Positions 38,333-46,655 of a stretch of 64,000 nucleotides of DNA are shown in pieces. The translations under genes and the position numbers were made by a program. The notes beneath the pieces were generated by a model. That model was not told the origin of the DNA, ran no database searches, and saw only the letters and a list, made by a program, of their open reading frames with translations. The stretch's first letter is position 1. Every line of letters starts with the position of its first letter. The DNA comes from Marichromatium purpuratum 984 (GTDB lineage Bacteria; Pseudomonadota; Gammaproteobacteria; Chromatiales; Chromatiaceae): the NCBI RefSeq assembly GCF_000224005.2, contig NZ_CP007031.1:669501-733500 (forward strand), read 5' to 3'.

Positions 38333-38974
38333 ATGACGGCGAACCCCGAAGAGATCCGCGCGCAGGGCATGGCGCAGGGGCTGGCGCGCGAGTCGCTCGC
38401 CGCCGATCCTTTCTCCCAGTTCGAGCAGTGGTACCAGGTGGCGGTCGGCAGCGGTATCCCCGAGCCCAACGCAATGACCGTCTCCACCGTCGATGCCGAG
38501 GGACAGCCCTCCTCGCGCACCGTGCTGATGAAGCTCTACGATGAGCGTGGGTTCGTCTTCTTCACCAACTACGCCAGTCGCAAGTCGCACCAGATCGAGG
38601 CCAACCCAAGGGTTTATCTGCTGTTTCCCTGGGTGGCGCTGGCGCGTCAGGTGGGGATCTCGGGGCGTGCCGAACGGATCTCGGCGGCCGAGTCCTTCCG
38701 CTATTTCACCTCGCGGGCGCGCGGTAGCCAGATCGGTGCCTGGGCCTCGCCGCAGAGCCAGGTGATCCGCTCGCGGGCGATGCTCGAGGCCAAAGTCGAG
38801 GAGATGCGCCAGCGCTTCCGCGACGGCAAGATCCCGCTGCCCGAGTTCTGGGGCGGCTACCGCGTTGTCCCCGACAGCATCGAGTTCTGGCAGGGCCGTG
38901 ACTGCCGCCTGCACGACCGCTTCCTCTACCGCCGTGCGGCCTCGGGCTGGGACATCGAGCGGCTGGCGCCCTAG
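38333..38974 (+). CDS. pdxH: Pyridoxamine 5'-phosphate oxidase PdxH
   Basis: 213-aa FMN enzyme making pyridoxal 5'-phosphate from pyridoxamine or pyridoxine phosphate. Family blocks: EPNAMTVSTVDAEGQPSSRT, VLMKLYDERGFVFFTNYASR, KSHQIEANPRVYLLFPW, SRARGSQIGAWASPQSQVI and the C-terminal DSIEFWQGRDCRLHDRFLYR, with R-L-x-D and H in the PLP region. The ATG MTANPEEIRAQGMAQGL gives normal length; an upstream in-frame start would extend into the regulatory palindrome. A repeat mosaic begins right after its stop. Confidence 0.95.
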   Translation: MTANPEEIRAQGMAQGLARESLAADPFSQFEQWYQVAVGSGIPEPNAMTVSTVDAEGQPSSRTVLMKLYDERGFVFFTNYASRKSHQIEANPRVYLLFPWVALARQVGISGRAERISAAESFRYFTSRARGSQIGAWASPQSQVIRSRAMLEAKVEEMRQRFRDGKIPLPEFWGGYRVVPDSIEFWQGRDCRLHDRFLYRRAASGWDIERLAP

Positions 38975-38983
38975 GGGCGGGGG

Positions 38984-39401
38984 CTCAGCCGCCAGCCATC
39001 AGCTTTCAGCCGCCAGTGGCAGTTTTCCGCTGACGGCTGCTGGTTTGAACCACAAAGACGCGAAGTGCGCAAAGTTAGGGGCGGCTTTTGGTTATCGCCA
39101 GCCGCCAGCCGCCAGTCATGCAGCCGCTCCTTCCCCACTGGCGGCTGGTCGCTGATCGCTGGCGGCTGGACGCTCTCCCCCCTTGCTTCGCCGCCTTTGC
39201 GTCCTTGCGGCTCGAACCAGCTTCCAGCGATCAGCTTCCAGCCTCCAGTCGGGGAGGCTGCTGCCCGGTCTACGAATCTGCAGACCGTTCGCTTGCTTTG
39301 CGCCCTTCGCGCCTTTGCGGTTCAATCTGCTGGCGGCTGGCGGCTGGCGGCTGGCGGCTGGCGGCTGGCGGCTGGCGGCTGGCGGCTGGCGGCTGAAAGC
39401 T
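38984..39401. repeat. Mosaic of TGRNNGC heptamers and CGCAAAGG-type repeats
   Basis: Heptamer blocks alternate in orientation. Minus: 38984-39016 (TGGCGGC, TGAAAGC, TGATGGC, TGGCGGC). Plus at about 39031. Minus near 39100. Plus 39138-39172 (TGGCGGC, TGGTCGC, TGATCGC, TGGCGGC, TGGACGC). Minus 39216-39254. Plus 39331-39393 (nine perfect TGGCGGC, then TGAAAGC). Between them lie CACAAAGACGCGAAGTGCGC (from 39052) and two opposite-strand copies near 39182-39212 and 39294-39325 built on CGCAAAGG. Reading frames through it (WRLAAGG-type repeats) are not genes. Probably intergenic repeat DNA prone to expansion. Confidence 0.85.
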
Positions 39402-39466
39402 GAATAATGCCGGTTCGTTCTTGCAACCCGACCGAGTGGCCGGCGCCGGCCCGAGACCCAGTATCC

Positions 39467-40774
39467 ATGTCCGAACACGCCAAGACCCATCGTATCGGCC
39501 CGATTCATCTTGCCCCCGAGATTAGCCTGCGCCACGGTTGGACCTTCATGGTCGTGGCCTTCTTCTCGATCGGGCTCATGGTCTTCGTCTCCATTGGCCA
39601 GACCTATATCCTCAACGAGCATCTCGGTATCCCCGAGTCGAGTCAGGGCCGCATCAGCGGTAACCTGGTGTTCCTCACCGAGATCGTCACCCTGTTGCTG
39701 TTCCTGCCCGCCGGGGTGCTGATGGACCGCCTCGGGCGGCGTACCGTCTATGGTGTCGGCTTTCTGCTGCTGGCGCTGACCTATGTGCTCTATCCCCTCG
39801 CCACCTCTGTGGAGATGCTCTACGGCTTTCGGGTGATCTACGCCCTCGGCGTGGTGGCGGTCGCCGGAGCGCTGTCGACGGTGCTCGCCGACTATCCCGC
39901 CGAGCGCTCGCGCGGCAAGCTGGTGGCGCTGGTCGGGGTGCTCAGCGGGCTCGGCGTGGTGATCGTCGGTCAGGGGTTGGGGGCGCTGCCCAAGGTCTTC
40001 ACCAATGCCGGGTTCGACGGTGTCGAGGCCGGTCGCCTGACCCATTTCATCATCGCCGGGCTGTCGGTGGCGGTCGCTGCCTTGGTTTTCTGGGGATTGA
40101 AGCCCGGGGTGCCGGTGCGTCATGACGAGCGCCCGAACCTGCGTACCCTGTTCGCCAGCGGTTTCGCCCAGGCGCGCAACCCGCGCATCCTGCTCGCCTA
40201 TGCCTCGGCCTTCATCGCGCGGGGCGATCAGTCGGTCAACGCGACCTTCATCATCCTGTGGGGGACGCTGGCCGGCAAGGCGGCGGGGATGGAGACGCCG
40301 GAGGCGGTGCTCGCCGGGACGGTGATCTTCATCATCACCCAGCTCTCGGCGTTGGTTTGGGCGCCGCTGCTCGGCCCGCTGCTCGATCGCATCGATCGGG
40401 TCTCGGCGATGGCCGTGTGCATGGGGCTGGCCGCACTCGGCAACCTGGCGCCGCTGCTGCTCGACGACCCGTTGGCGCGGATCGGTATCCTCTTCTTCAT
40501 CCTGCTCGGGATCGGTCAGATCAGTGTCTTTCTCGCCGGACAGTCGCTGATCGGTCAGGAGGCACCGACGGCGCAACGCGGCTCGGTGCTCGGCGCCTTC
40601 AACGTCACCGGCGCGATCGGCATCCTGCTGATCACCCTGGTCGGCGGCTATCTTTTCGACCAGGTCGATCCGCGCGCGCCCTTCGCGGTGGTCGGCGCGA
40701 TCAATCTGCTGCTGCTGTTCGCCAGTCTCTATGTGCGCTGGCGTCACCCCCAGGTGGGTGCGGTCGGGCGCTGA
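39467..40774 (+). CDS. Major facilitator superfamily transporter
   Basis: 435-aa protein with about 12 membrane segments. MFS signature elements are GVLMDRLGRRTVYGVGFLL between helices 2 and 3 and VLADYPAERSRGKLVALVGV. Other hydrophobic blocks include FMVVAFFSIGLMVFVSIGQT and GSVLGAFNVTGAIGILLITL. Substrate unknown. The ATG (MSEHAKTHRIGPIHL) is preferred as the last one before helix 1, but no ribosome-binding site is obvious; the upstream sequence is the heptamer repeat mosaic. A hairpin with T-runs on both sides follows. Confidence 0.85.
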   Translation: MSEHAKTHRIGPIHLAPEISLRHGWTFMVVAFFSIGLMVFVSIGQTYILNEHLGIPESSQGRISGNLVFLTEIVTLLLFLPAGVLMDRLGRRTVYGVGFLLLALTYVLYPLATSVEMLYGFRVIYALGVVAVAGALSTVLADYPAERSRGKLVALVGVLSGLGVVIVGQGLGALPKVFTNAGFDGVEAGRLTHFIIAGLSVAVAALVFWGLKPGVPVRHDERPNLRTLFASGFAQARNPRILLAYASAFIARGDQSVNATFIILWGTLAGKAAGMETPEAVLAGTVIFIITQLSALVWAPLLGPLLDRIDRVSAMAVCMGLAALGNLAPLLLDDPLARIGILFFILLGIGQISVFLAGQSLIGQEAPTAQRGSVLGAFNVTGAIGILLITLVGGYLFDQVDPRAPFAVVGAINLLLLFASLYVRWRHPQVGAVGR

Positions 40775-40875
40775 TGGAGCGGGTCGGCCGGGGCGCCGCC
40801 GTGCGCTCCGGCCGATCAGCCGTGCCCGGCCGGATGTTGGTGCTGGTGGGGCAGGGGTGGAGAGGTTGCAGGCAC

Positions 40876-40901
40876 AAAAAAACCGGCGCGCGGCCGGTTT
40901 T
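40876..40901. terminator. Bidirectional intrinsic terminator between MFS gene and tRNA-Pro
   Basis: AAAACCGG and CCGGTTTT plus one inner pair form the stem. Read on the minus strand it ends in seven Ts, suiting the tRNA-Pro/ispB side; on the plus strand it ends in TTTTCTT. Confidence 0.8.
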
Positions 40902-40917
40902 CTTGTCTAGCGGAGAT

Positions 40918-40994
40918 TGGTCGGGGTGACTGGATTCGAACCAGCGACTTCTGCCTCCCGAAGACAGCGCTCTACCAAGCTGAGCTACACCCCG
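40918..40994 (-). tRNA. tRNA-Pro (CGG)
   Basis: 77-nt cloverleaf with encoded CCA. Acceptor CGGGGTG/CACCCCG, D-arm AGCTCAGCTTGGTAGAGC, anticodon loop TTCGGGA (anticodon CGG, reading CCG), T-arm CTGGTTCGAATCCAG. It lies 13 bp downstream of ispB on the same strand, followed by an intrinsic terminator. Confidence 0.97.
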
Positions 40995-41007
40995 ATATCG
41001 GGAATTC

Positions 41008-41976
41008 TTAATACGACCGGCTGACCGCGAAGTCTGCCAGCGTTGCCATAGCGTCACGCGCGGGACTCGGGTCGAGGACGTCGAGAGCCTTACGAGCTTT
41101 CGCAGCGTGCCGTTTAGCAAGATCACCAGTATAGGCGATTGCGTCGGTGGATGCAATCGCCTCGATCACGGCGTCGATTCGCTCGCGACCGCCGTGCTCG
41201 ATACAGTCGCGCAGCATCGCGCGCTGCTCGGCGGTGCCGACGGCCATGGCGCGGATCAGCGGCAGGGTGGGCTTGCCTTCGTCGAGGTCGTCGCCGACGT
41301 TCTTGTCGAGGCTCTCGTTGTTGGTGCTGTAGTCGAGCGCGTCGTCGATCAGCTGGAAGGCGATGCCGAGGTTGAGACCATAGCTGTCGAGCGCGGCCTC
41401 GATCTCGGGTGAGGTCTCGGCGAGGATCGCGCCAAGGCGCGTGCCGGCGGCGAACAGGGTCGCGGTCTTGCGCTCGATGACCTCCATGTAGCGCGCCTCG
41501 TCGGTATCGGCGTCGCGCGCGTTGAGCAGCTGCAGCACCTCGCCCGCGGCGATGCGATTGGTGGCGTGGGCGAGGACTTCCATCACCCGCATGCTGCCGA
41601 CGTCGACCATCATCTCGAAGGCGCGCGAGTAGAGGAAGTCGCCGACCAGTACGCTCGCCTCGTTGCCCCAGACGGCGTTGGCCGTCTCGCGGTTGCGACG
41701 CATCTCGGAGTTGTCAATGACATCGTCGTGGAGCAGGGTCGAGGTATGGATGAACTCCACGATCGCGGCCAGGTCGATGTGGTGCTCGCCGCCGTAGCCG
41801 CAGGCGCGCGCCGCGAGCAACACGGAGAGCGGACGCAGCCGCTTGCCGCCGCTGTTGACGATGTAGTGACCGATCTGATTGATCAGTACGACATCGGACT
41901 CGAGCCGACGCAGGATCAGGGCGTCCACCGCCTTCGAGTCGTCGGCGACGGGGTGTCGAATCGTGGAGAGGTCCAT
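41008..41976 (-). CDS. ispB: Octaprenyl diphosphate synthase IspB
   Basis: 322-aa trans-polyprenyl diphosphate synthase making the ubiquinone/menaquinone side chain. The two aspartate-rich motifs are HTSTLLHDDVIDNSEMRRNR and AFQLIDDALDYSTNN. GGKRLRPLSVLLAARACGYG and GDFLYSRAFEMMVDVGSMRV are family blocks. Length equals E. coli IspB. It is divergent from rplU-rpmA, a gammaproteobacterial arrangement. Chain length (C40 versus other) is inferred from context, not from motifs. Confidence 0.96.
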   Translation of the reverse strand: MDLSTIRHPVADDSKAVDALILRRLESDVVLINQIGHYIVNSGGKRLRPLSVLLAARACGYGGEHHIDLAAIVEFIHTSTLLHDDVIDNSEMRRNRETANAVWGNEASVLVGDFLYSRAFEMMVDVGSMRVMEVLAHATNRIAAGEVLQLLNARDADTDEARYMEVIERKTATLFAAGTRLGAILAETSPEIEAALDSYGLNLGIAFQLIDDALDYSTNNESLDKNVGDDLDEGKPTLPLIRAMAVGTAEQRAMLRDCIEHGGRERIDAVIEAIASTDAIAYTGDLAKRHAAKARKALDVLDPSPARDAMATLADFAVSRSY

Positions 41977-42286
41977 TCGTATGCGGGGTCTATCGATAGT
42001 GACGGCGGATGCTAGGTGCGAGGCACCGAGCTGTCAAGGAGGTCGCGGATCGCAGTGCGTGCGTCCTCCCACGGCAACGGAAACGGGTGTGCTGGCAGGT
42101 CCGGGCTGTCTCGGCTCCTGCGGCCCTGAGGACGCCGCCTGATGTTGCCGGGCCTCGGGCGACCGCCTCCCGCTCCAGGGATCAGGAGTCAGCCGTTTCT
42201 TCGTCCAATCTGCCAACTGCGTCCTGGCGCGTCAAGTCTCGACCGGCTCGCGGGAGTGTGTTGTCACATTCGGAGAAGCGTCGACG

Positions 42287-42316
42287 TTGACGCACGTCAT
42301 GGCTTCGCGGTAGGAT
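42287..42316 (+). promoter_or_regulatory. Probable sigma-70 promoter of rplU
   Basis: TTGACG and TAGGAT separated by 18 bp, leaving a leader of about 70 nt before rplU. The rest of the 414-bp ispB-rplU gap shows no gene. Confidence 0.55.
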
Positions 42317-42390
42317 TCCGCTTCTTTGTTCCGGCGCGGAGCTGCGAGCTGCGTCGGCTGTTTCCGAATTATTCTGGGGATCTGCTGATC

Positions 42391-42702
42391 ATGTACGCGG
42401 TCATTCAAACCGGTGGAAAACAATACCGGGTTTCGGAAGGCGACACACTCAAGGTCGAGAAGCTCGCCGCCGAGGAAGGTTCCAACGTCGATTTCGAAGT
42501 GCTGATGGTCGCCGACGGCGAGACCGTCAAGGTCGGCAAGCCCTTCGTCGAGGGCGGCAAGGTGAGCGCCGTGGTCGAGTCGCACGGTCGTGGCGACAAG
42601 GTCTCGATCATCAAGTTCCGTCGTCGCAAGCACCACATGAAGCGTCAGGGCCACCGCCAGTGGTTCACGTCGCTCAAGATCACTGGCATCAACGCCGGCT
42701 GA
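42391..42702 (+). CDS. rplU: 50S ribosomal protein L21
   Basis: 103-aa ribosomal protein binding 23S rRNA near L20. Starts [20 protein letters not shown] and has the conserved C-terminal [20 protein letters not shown]. Length is typical. GGGGA lies upstream of the ATG. It is followed after 13 bp by rpmA, the universal partner, and the pair is closed by an intrinsic terminator. Confidence 0.98.
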   Translation: MYAVIQTGGKQYRVSEGDTLKVEKLAAEEGSNVDFEVLMVADGETVKVGKPFVEGGKVSAVVESHGRGDKVSIIKFRRRKHHMKRQGHRQWFTSLKITGINAG

Positions 42703-42715
42703 GGAGAGATTACCG

Positions 42716-42973
42716 ATGGCACATAAAAAAGCAGGCGGTAGTTCGCGCAACGGCCGCGATTCAGAGTCCAAGCGCCTTGGCGTCAAGGTCTTCGGTGGTC
42801 AGCGTGTCAGCGCCGGCGCCATCATCGTGCGTCAGCGTGGCACCCAGTTCCACGACGGTGTGAACGTCGGCTGCGGGCGCGACCACACCCTCTACGCCCT
42901 GACCGACGGTGTCGTGAAGTTCGTCACCAAGGGTCCGCAGAAGCGTAAGTTCGTCACCGTGGAAGGCGCCTGA
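42716..42973 (+). CDS. rpmA: 50S ribosomal protein L27
   Basis: 85-aa ribosomal protein at the peptidyl transferase centre. Starts [20 protein letters not shown]; the N-terminal tail that reaches the tRNA is intact. Further conserved are [47 protein letters not shown] ribosome-binding site precedes the ATG. Confidence 0.98.
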   Translation: MAHKKAGGSSRNGRDSESKRLGVKVFGGQRVSAGAIIVRQRGTQFHDGVNVGCGRDHTLYALTDGVVKFVTKGPQKRKFVTVEGA

Positions 42974-43023
42974 TCCGCGAGCGGGTCCAGCTCTGGCCCC
43001 GCCCCTTCCGTGGAGACCGCGCA

Positions 43024-44211
<1,188 letters not shown>

Positions 44212-44214
44212 GCC

Positions 44215-45339
44215 ATGATCTCGCGCGAGGAACTGCCCGGGACCCGACGCTGGGTGATCAAGATCGGCAGCACCCTGCTGACCCGTGACGGTCGCGGGGT
44301 CGGGCGCGACCTGCTCGAGCCCTGGGTGGCGCAGATGGCCGCCCGTCATGGTGCCGGCGCCGAGGTCGTGCTGGTCTCCTCGGGGGCTGTGGCCGAGGGC
44401 ATGGCGCGGATGGGGTGGCGTGAGCGCCCTGGCGCGCTGCACGAGTTGCAGGCGGCCGCCGCGATCGGCCAGATGGGGCTGGTGCGCGCCTACGAGGACT
44501 GTTTTCGCGATCATGGCCGGCACACCGCTCAGGTGCTACTCACCCGTGACGACCTCTCCAACCGGGTGCGCTATCTCAATGCCCGCAGCACTCTGCGCGC
44601 CCTGATCCGTCACGGCGTGGTGCCGGTGATCAACGAGAACGACACCGTTGCCAACGACGAACTGCGTTTCGGTGACAACGACACCCTCGCCGCGCTGGTC
44701 GCCAACCTGATCGAGGCCGATCTGCTGGTGCTGCTCACCGACCAGGACGGCATCTTCGACCAGGATCCGCGCAACAATCCCGAGGCACGGCTGATCACCG
44801 AGACCTGGGTCGACGATCCCATGCTCGATCAGGTCGCCGGCGGCAGCGGCTCCGGTCTGGGCACCGGCGGCATGGTCACCAAGGTCCGCGCGGCCCGTCT
44901 GGCTGCGCGTTCCGGTACTCCGACGGTGATCGCCCCGGGCCGTGGCGAGCGGGTGCTGGCGCGGATCGGTGCGGGTGAGTCGATCGGCACCCTGCTGATC
45001 CCCTTCCAGGGGCCGCAGGCGGCGCGCAAGCAGTGGATCGCCGGTCAACTGCAGGTGCGTGGTCGGCTGGTGCTCGATGCCGGTGCGGTGCGGGCGCTGC
45101 GCGAGCAGGGTACCAGTCTGCTGGCCGTCGGGGTGCGGGCGGTCCACGGCGCCTTCGAGCGCGGCGAGGTGGTCGCCTGTGTCGATGAGCAGGGCAGGGA
45201 GGTCGCGCGCGGTCTGGTCAACTACGACGCCGAGGCGACGCGCCGGATCCAGGGTCGCTCATCGCATCGTTTCGCCGAGATTCTCGGCTATGTCGACGAC
45301 GACGAGCTGATCCATCGCGACAACCTGGTGTTGCTCTGA
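44215..45339 (+). CDS. proB: Glutamate 5-kinase ProB
   Basis: 374-aa enzyme phosphorylating glutamate in proline synthesis, usually inhibited by proline. The amino-acid-kinase domain at about 1-260 has [56 protein letters not shown] and [22 protein letters not shown]-terminal PUA domain is at about 275-365. The length with PUA matches E. coli ProB. It is the usual partner after obgE. proA is not adjacent. Confidence 0.97.
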   Translation: MISREELPGTRRWVIKIGSTLLTRDGRGVGRDLLEPWVAQMAARHGAGAEVVLVSSGAVAEGMARMGWRERPGALHELQAAAAIGQMGLVRAYEDCFRDHGRHTAQVLLTRDDLSNRVRYLNARSTLRALIRHGVVPVINENDTVANDELRFGDNDTLAALVANLIEADLLVLLTDQDGIFDQDPRNNPEARLITETWVDDPMLDQVAGGSGSGLGTGGMVTKVRAARLAARSGTPTVIAPGRGERVLARIGAGESIGTLLIPFQGPQAARKQWIAGQLQVRGRLVLDAGAVRALREQGTSLLAVGVRAVHGAFERGEVVACVDEQGREVARGLVNYDAEATRRIQGRSSHRFAEILGYVDDDELIHRDNLVLL

Positions 45340-45384
45340 AGGCCGGTTGTTCGGCGGCACGCGGGCCGGACATGAAAATGAGGG

Positions 45385-45413
45385 GTGACAAGACCCCGAC
45401 AAGCCTTTATACT
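45385..45413 (+). promoter_or_regulatory. Sigma-70 promoter of tRNA-Cys (and tRNA-Leu)
   Basis: GTGACA and TATACT with exact 17-bp spacing; the -10 ends 11 bases before the first base of tRNA-Cys. A GC-rich discriminator (GCGCGTT) follows, as usual for stable RNA genes. Confidence 0.8.
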
Positions 45414-45424
45414 GCGCGTTCTCT

Positions 45425-45498
45425 GGCTGAGTGGCAGAGTGGTTATGCAGCGGCCTGCAAAGCCGTGTACCTCGGTTCGATTCCGGGCTCAGCCTCCA
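45425..45498 (+). tRNA. tRNA-Cys (GCA)
   Basis: 74 nt with encoded CCA. Acceptor GGCTGAG/CTCAGCC, anticodon stem CGGC/GCCG with loop CTGCAAA (anticodon GCA), T-loop TTCGATT. First of two tRNAs after a sigma-70 promoter. Confidence 0.96.
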
Positions 45499-45552
45499 TA
45501 TCGCGTTTCTCAGTCCCCGTCGAGACCGAACTCGGGCAACAGCCCCGCACCC

Positions 45553-45637
45553 GCCCGGGTGGCGAAATTGGTAGACGCAGGGGACTTAAAATCCCTCGAC
45601 CTCGGTCATGCGGGTTCGAGTCCCGCCCCGGGCACCA
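45553..45637 (+). tRNA. tRNA-Leu (TAA)
   Basis: 85-nt class II tRNA with encoded CCA. Acceptor GCCCGGG/CCCGGGC, anticodon loop CTTAAAA (anticodon TAA, reading UUA), long variable arm CTCGACCTCGG region, T-arm GCGGGTTCGAGTCCCGC. 54 bp after tRNA-Cys and probably cotranscribed. Confidence 0.96.
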
Positions 45638-45647
45638 TCTCTTCTCG

Positions 45648-45689
45648 TTCCTCTTCCTCTTCCTCTTCCTCTTCCTCTTCCTCTTCCTC
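45648..45689. repeat. Hexanucleotide tandem repeat (TTCCTC)x7
   Basis: Seven perfect TTCCTC units start 10 bp after the CCA of tRNA-Leu, in the convergent gap before the next minus-strand gene. Such a polypurine/polypyrimidine tract can slip and vary in length. An open frame through it coding for alternating Lys-Arg is not a gene. Confidence 0.9.
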
Positions 45690-45776
45690 CTCGTACTGCG
45701 ATCTTGTTCGTTCGTCTGCGCGCGCGTTTTTGCCGAGCCGTCCCGTCGCGTGCTGCAGGGGACGGCTCGGGTTGGC

Positions 45777-46403
45777 TCAGCTCCGTGCCTTGCGGGCGCG
45801 CTTGGCCATGATGGCGCCACGCGTGCTGAGTTGTACAAGGAAGCTGGCAACGAATGCCAGTGCGGCGACGGCGATGATCATCGTCTGCGGCTTCTCTTGA
45901 GGGTTGGCGATCTTGAGCGCCTCGCCCAGCGGGTTGAGGACGGCGATATTGGCCGGATCGGCGAGCACGTAGGCGCAACAGCCGATGAACAGCCCGAAGA
46001 GGAACATCCGGGTGTCGAGATAGAGTCCGGCCACCAGTGCCGCCAGGGCGAGGACGTAGAGCTGAGTCAGGTTGAACTGCTCGGCGGTGATGGCGTCACG
46101 GACGCCATGCTCCTGGAGTGCCCACAGCAGGCTACCGAACGCGCCCCAGTGCAGGATCTGCTTGATCATGTAGACAAAGCGCGAGCGGTCGAGGGCGTAG
46201 GCCTGGGACCAGCCCGAGAGCAACGAGACGAAGGCAACGACCGGGAGGAAGAACTCCCAGTACTGGGTGGTGCTGGCGAGATCGTCGCGAGCGAAGAGCA
46301 CCAGTATCACTGCGGCAACATAGATAAAGACCGATGGCAGGATAGCGACCATCAAGGGGGTTTGCTTGGGTTTGACCTCGGACGAGGCTGCTGACTTTGA
46401 CAC
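45777..46403 (-). CDS. Multi-pass membrane protein, function unknown
   Basis: 208-aa protein with about five to six hydrophobic segments: LMVAILPSVFIYVAAVILVL, WEFFLPVVAFVSLLSGW, QILHWGAFGSLLWALQ, LYVLALAALVAGLYL, MFLFGLFIGCCAYVLA and MIIAVAALAFVASFLVQL. The N-terminal tail is hydrophilic (SKSAASSEVKPKQTP) and the C-terminal tail basic (AKRARKARS). The start is GTG with GGAGGG 7 bases upstream. No family name recognised. Convergent with tRNA-Leu. Confidence 0.75.
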   Translation of the reverse strand: MSKSAASSEVKPKQTPLMVAILPSVFIYVAAVILVLFARDDLASTTQYWEFFLPVVAFVSLLSGWSQAYALDRSRFVYMIKQILHWGAFGSLLWALQEHGVRDAITAEQFNLTQLYVLALAALVAGLYLDTRMFLFGLFIGCCAYVLADPANIAVLNPLGEALKIANPQEKPQTMIIAVAALAFVASFLVQLSTRGAIMAKRARKARS

Positions 46404-46503
46404 GACTGACCCTCCTTGCGTACGGGTACTGTGTGGTAAGTGGCCGATGGCCGGATCGACAACACCCCTCCGGCCATCGATTGCGTCAAGCGCTCTGAAT
46501 CTT

Positions 46504-46532
46504 AACCCTTACCGAAACTAAGTTTAAGGGTT
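46504..46532. promoter_or_regulatory. AT-rich inverted repeat upstream of the macroglobulin gene
   Basis: AACCCTTA and TAAGGGTT form 8-bp arms around a 13-base loop in the 252-bp divergent gap. Direct repeats of GTGACG follow at 46571-46585. It could be an operator or leader stem; no regulator is identified. Confidence 0.4.
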
Positions 46533-46655
46533 TACTACATCCACGAGTGCAATCAGGTCATCCACGGCGTGGTGACGGTTCGTGACGTCTTTACCCGTCA
46601 TCACCCAAGGGCTACAGTCCCTGAGATCAATCGATCTGCAAGGCGGGAGACGCTG

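Noticed and set aside
38984-39401. CRISPR array
   Set aside because: Units are 7 bp, contiguous and without unique spacers; no cas genes nearby.
39065-39407. Open frames encoding WRLAAGG or QPPAASR repeats
   Set aside because: They are read-through of the 7-bp tandem repeat, open in several frames; no start signal or real domain.
45600-45790. Basic (Lys-Arg)n protein on the minus strand near tRNA-Leu
   Set aside because: It is the translation of the TTCCTC repeat plus antisense tRNA sequence.
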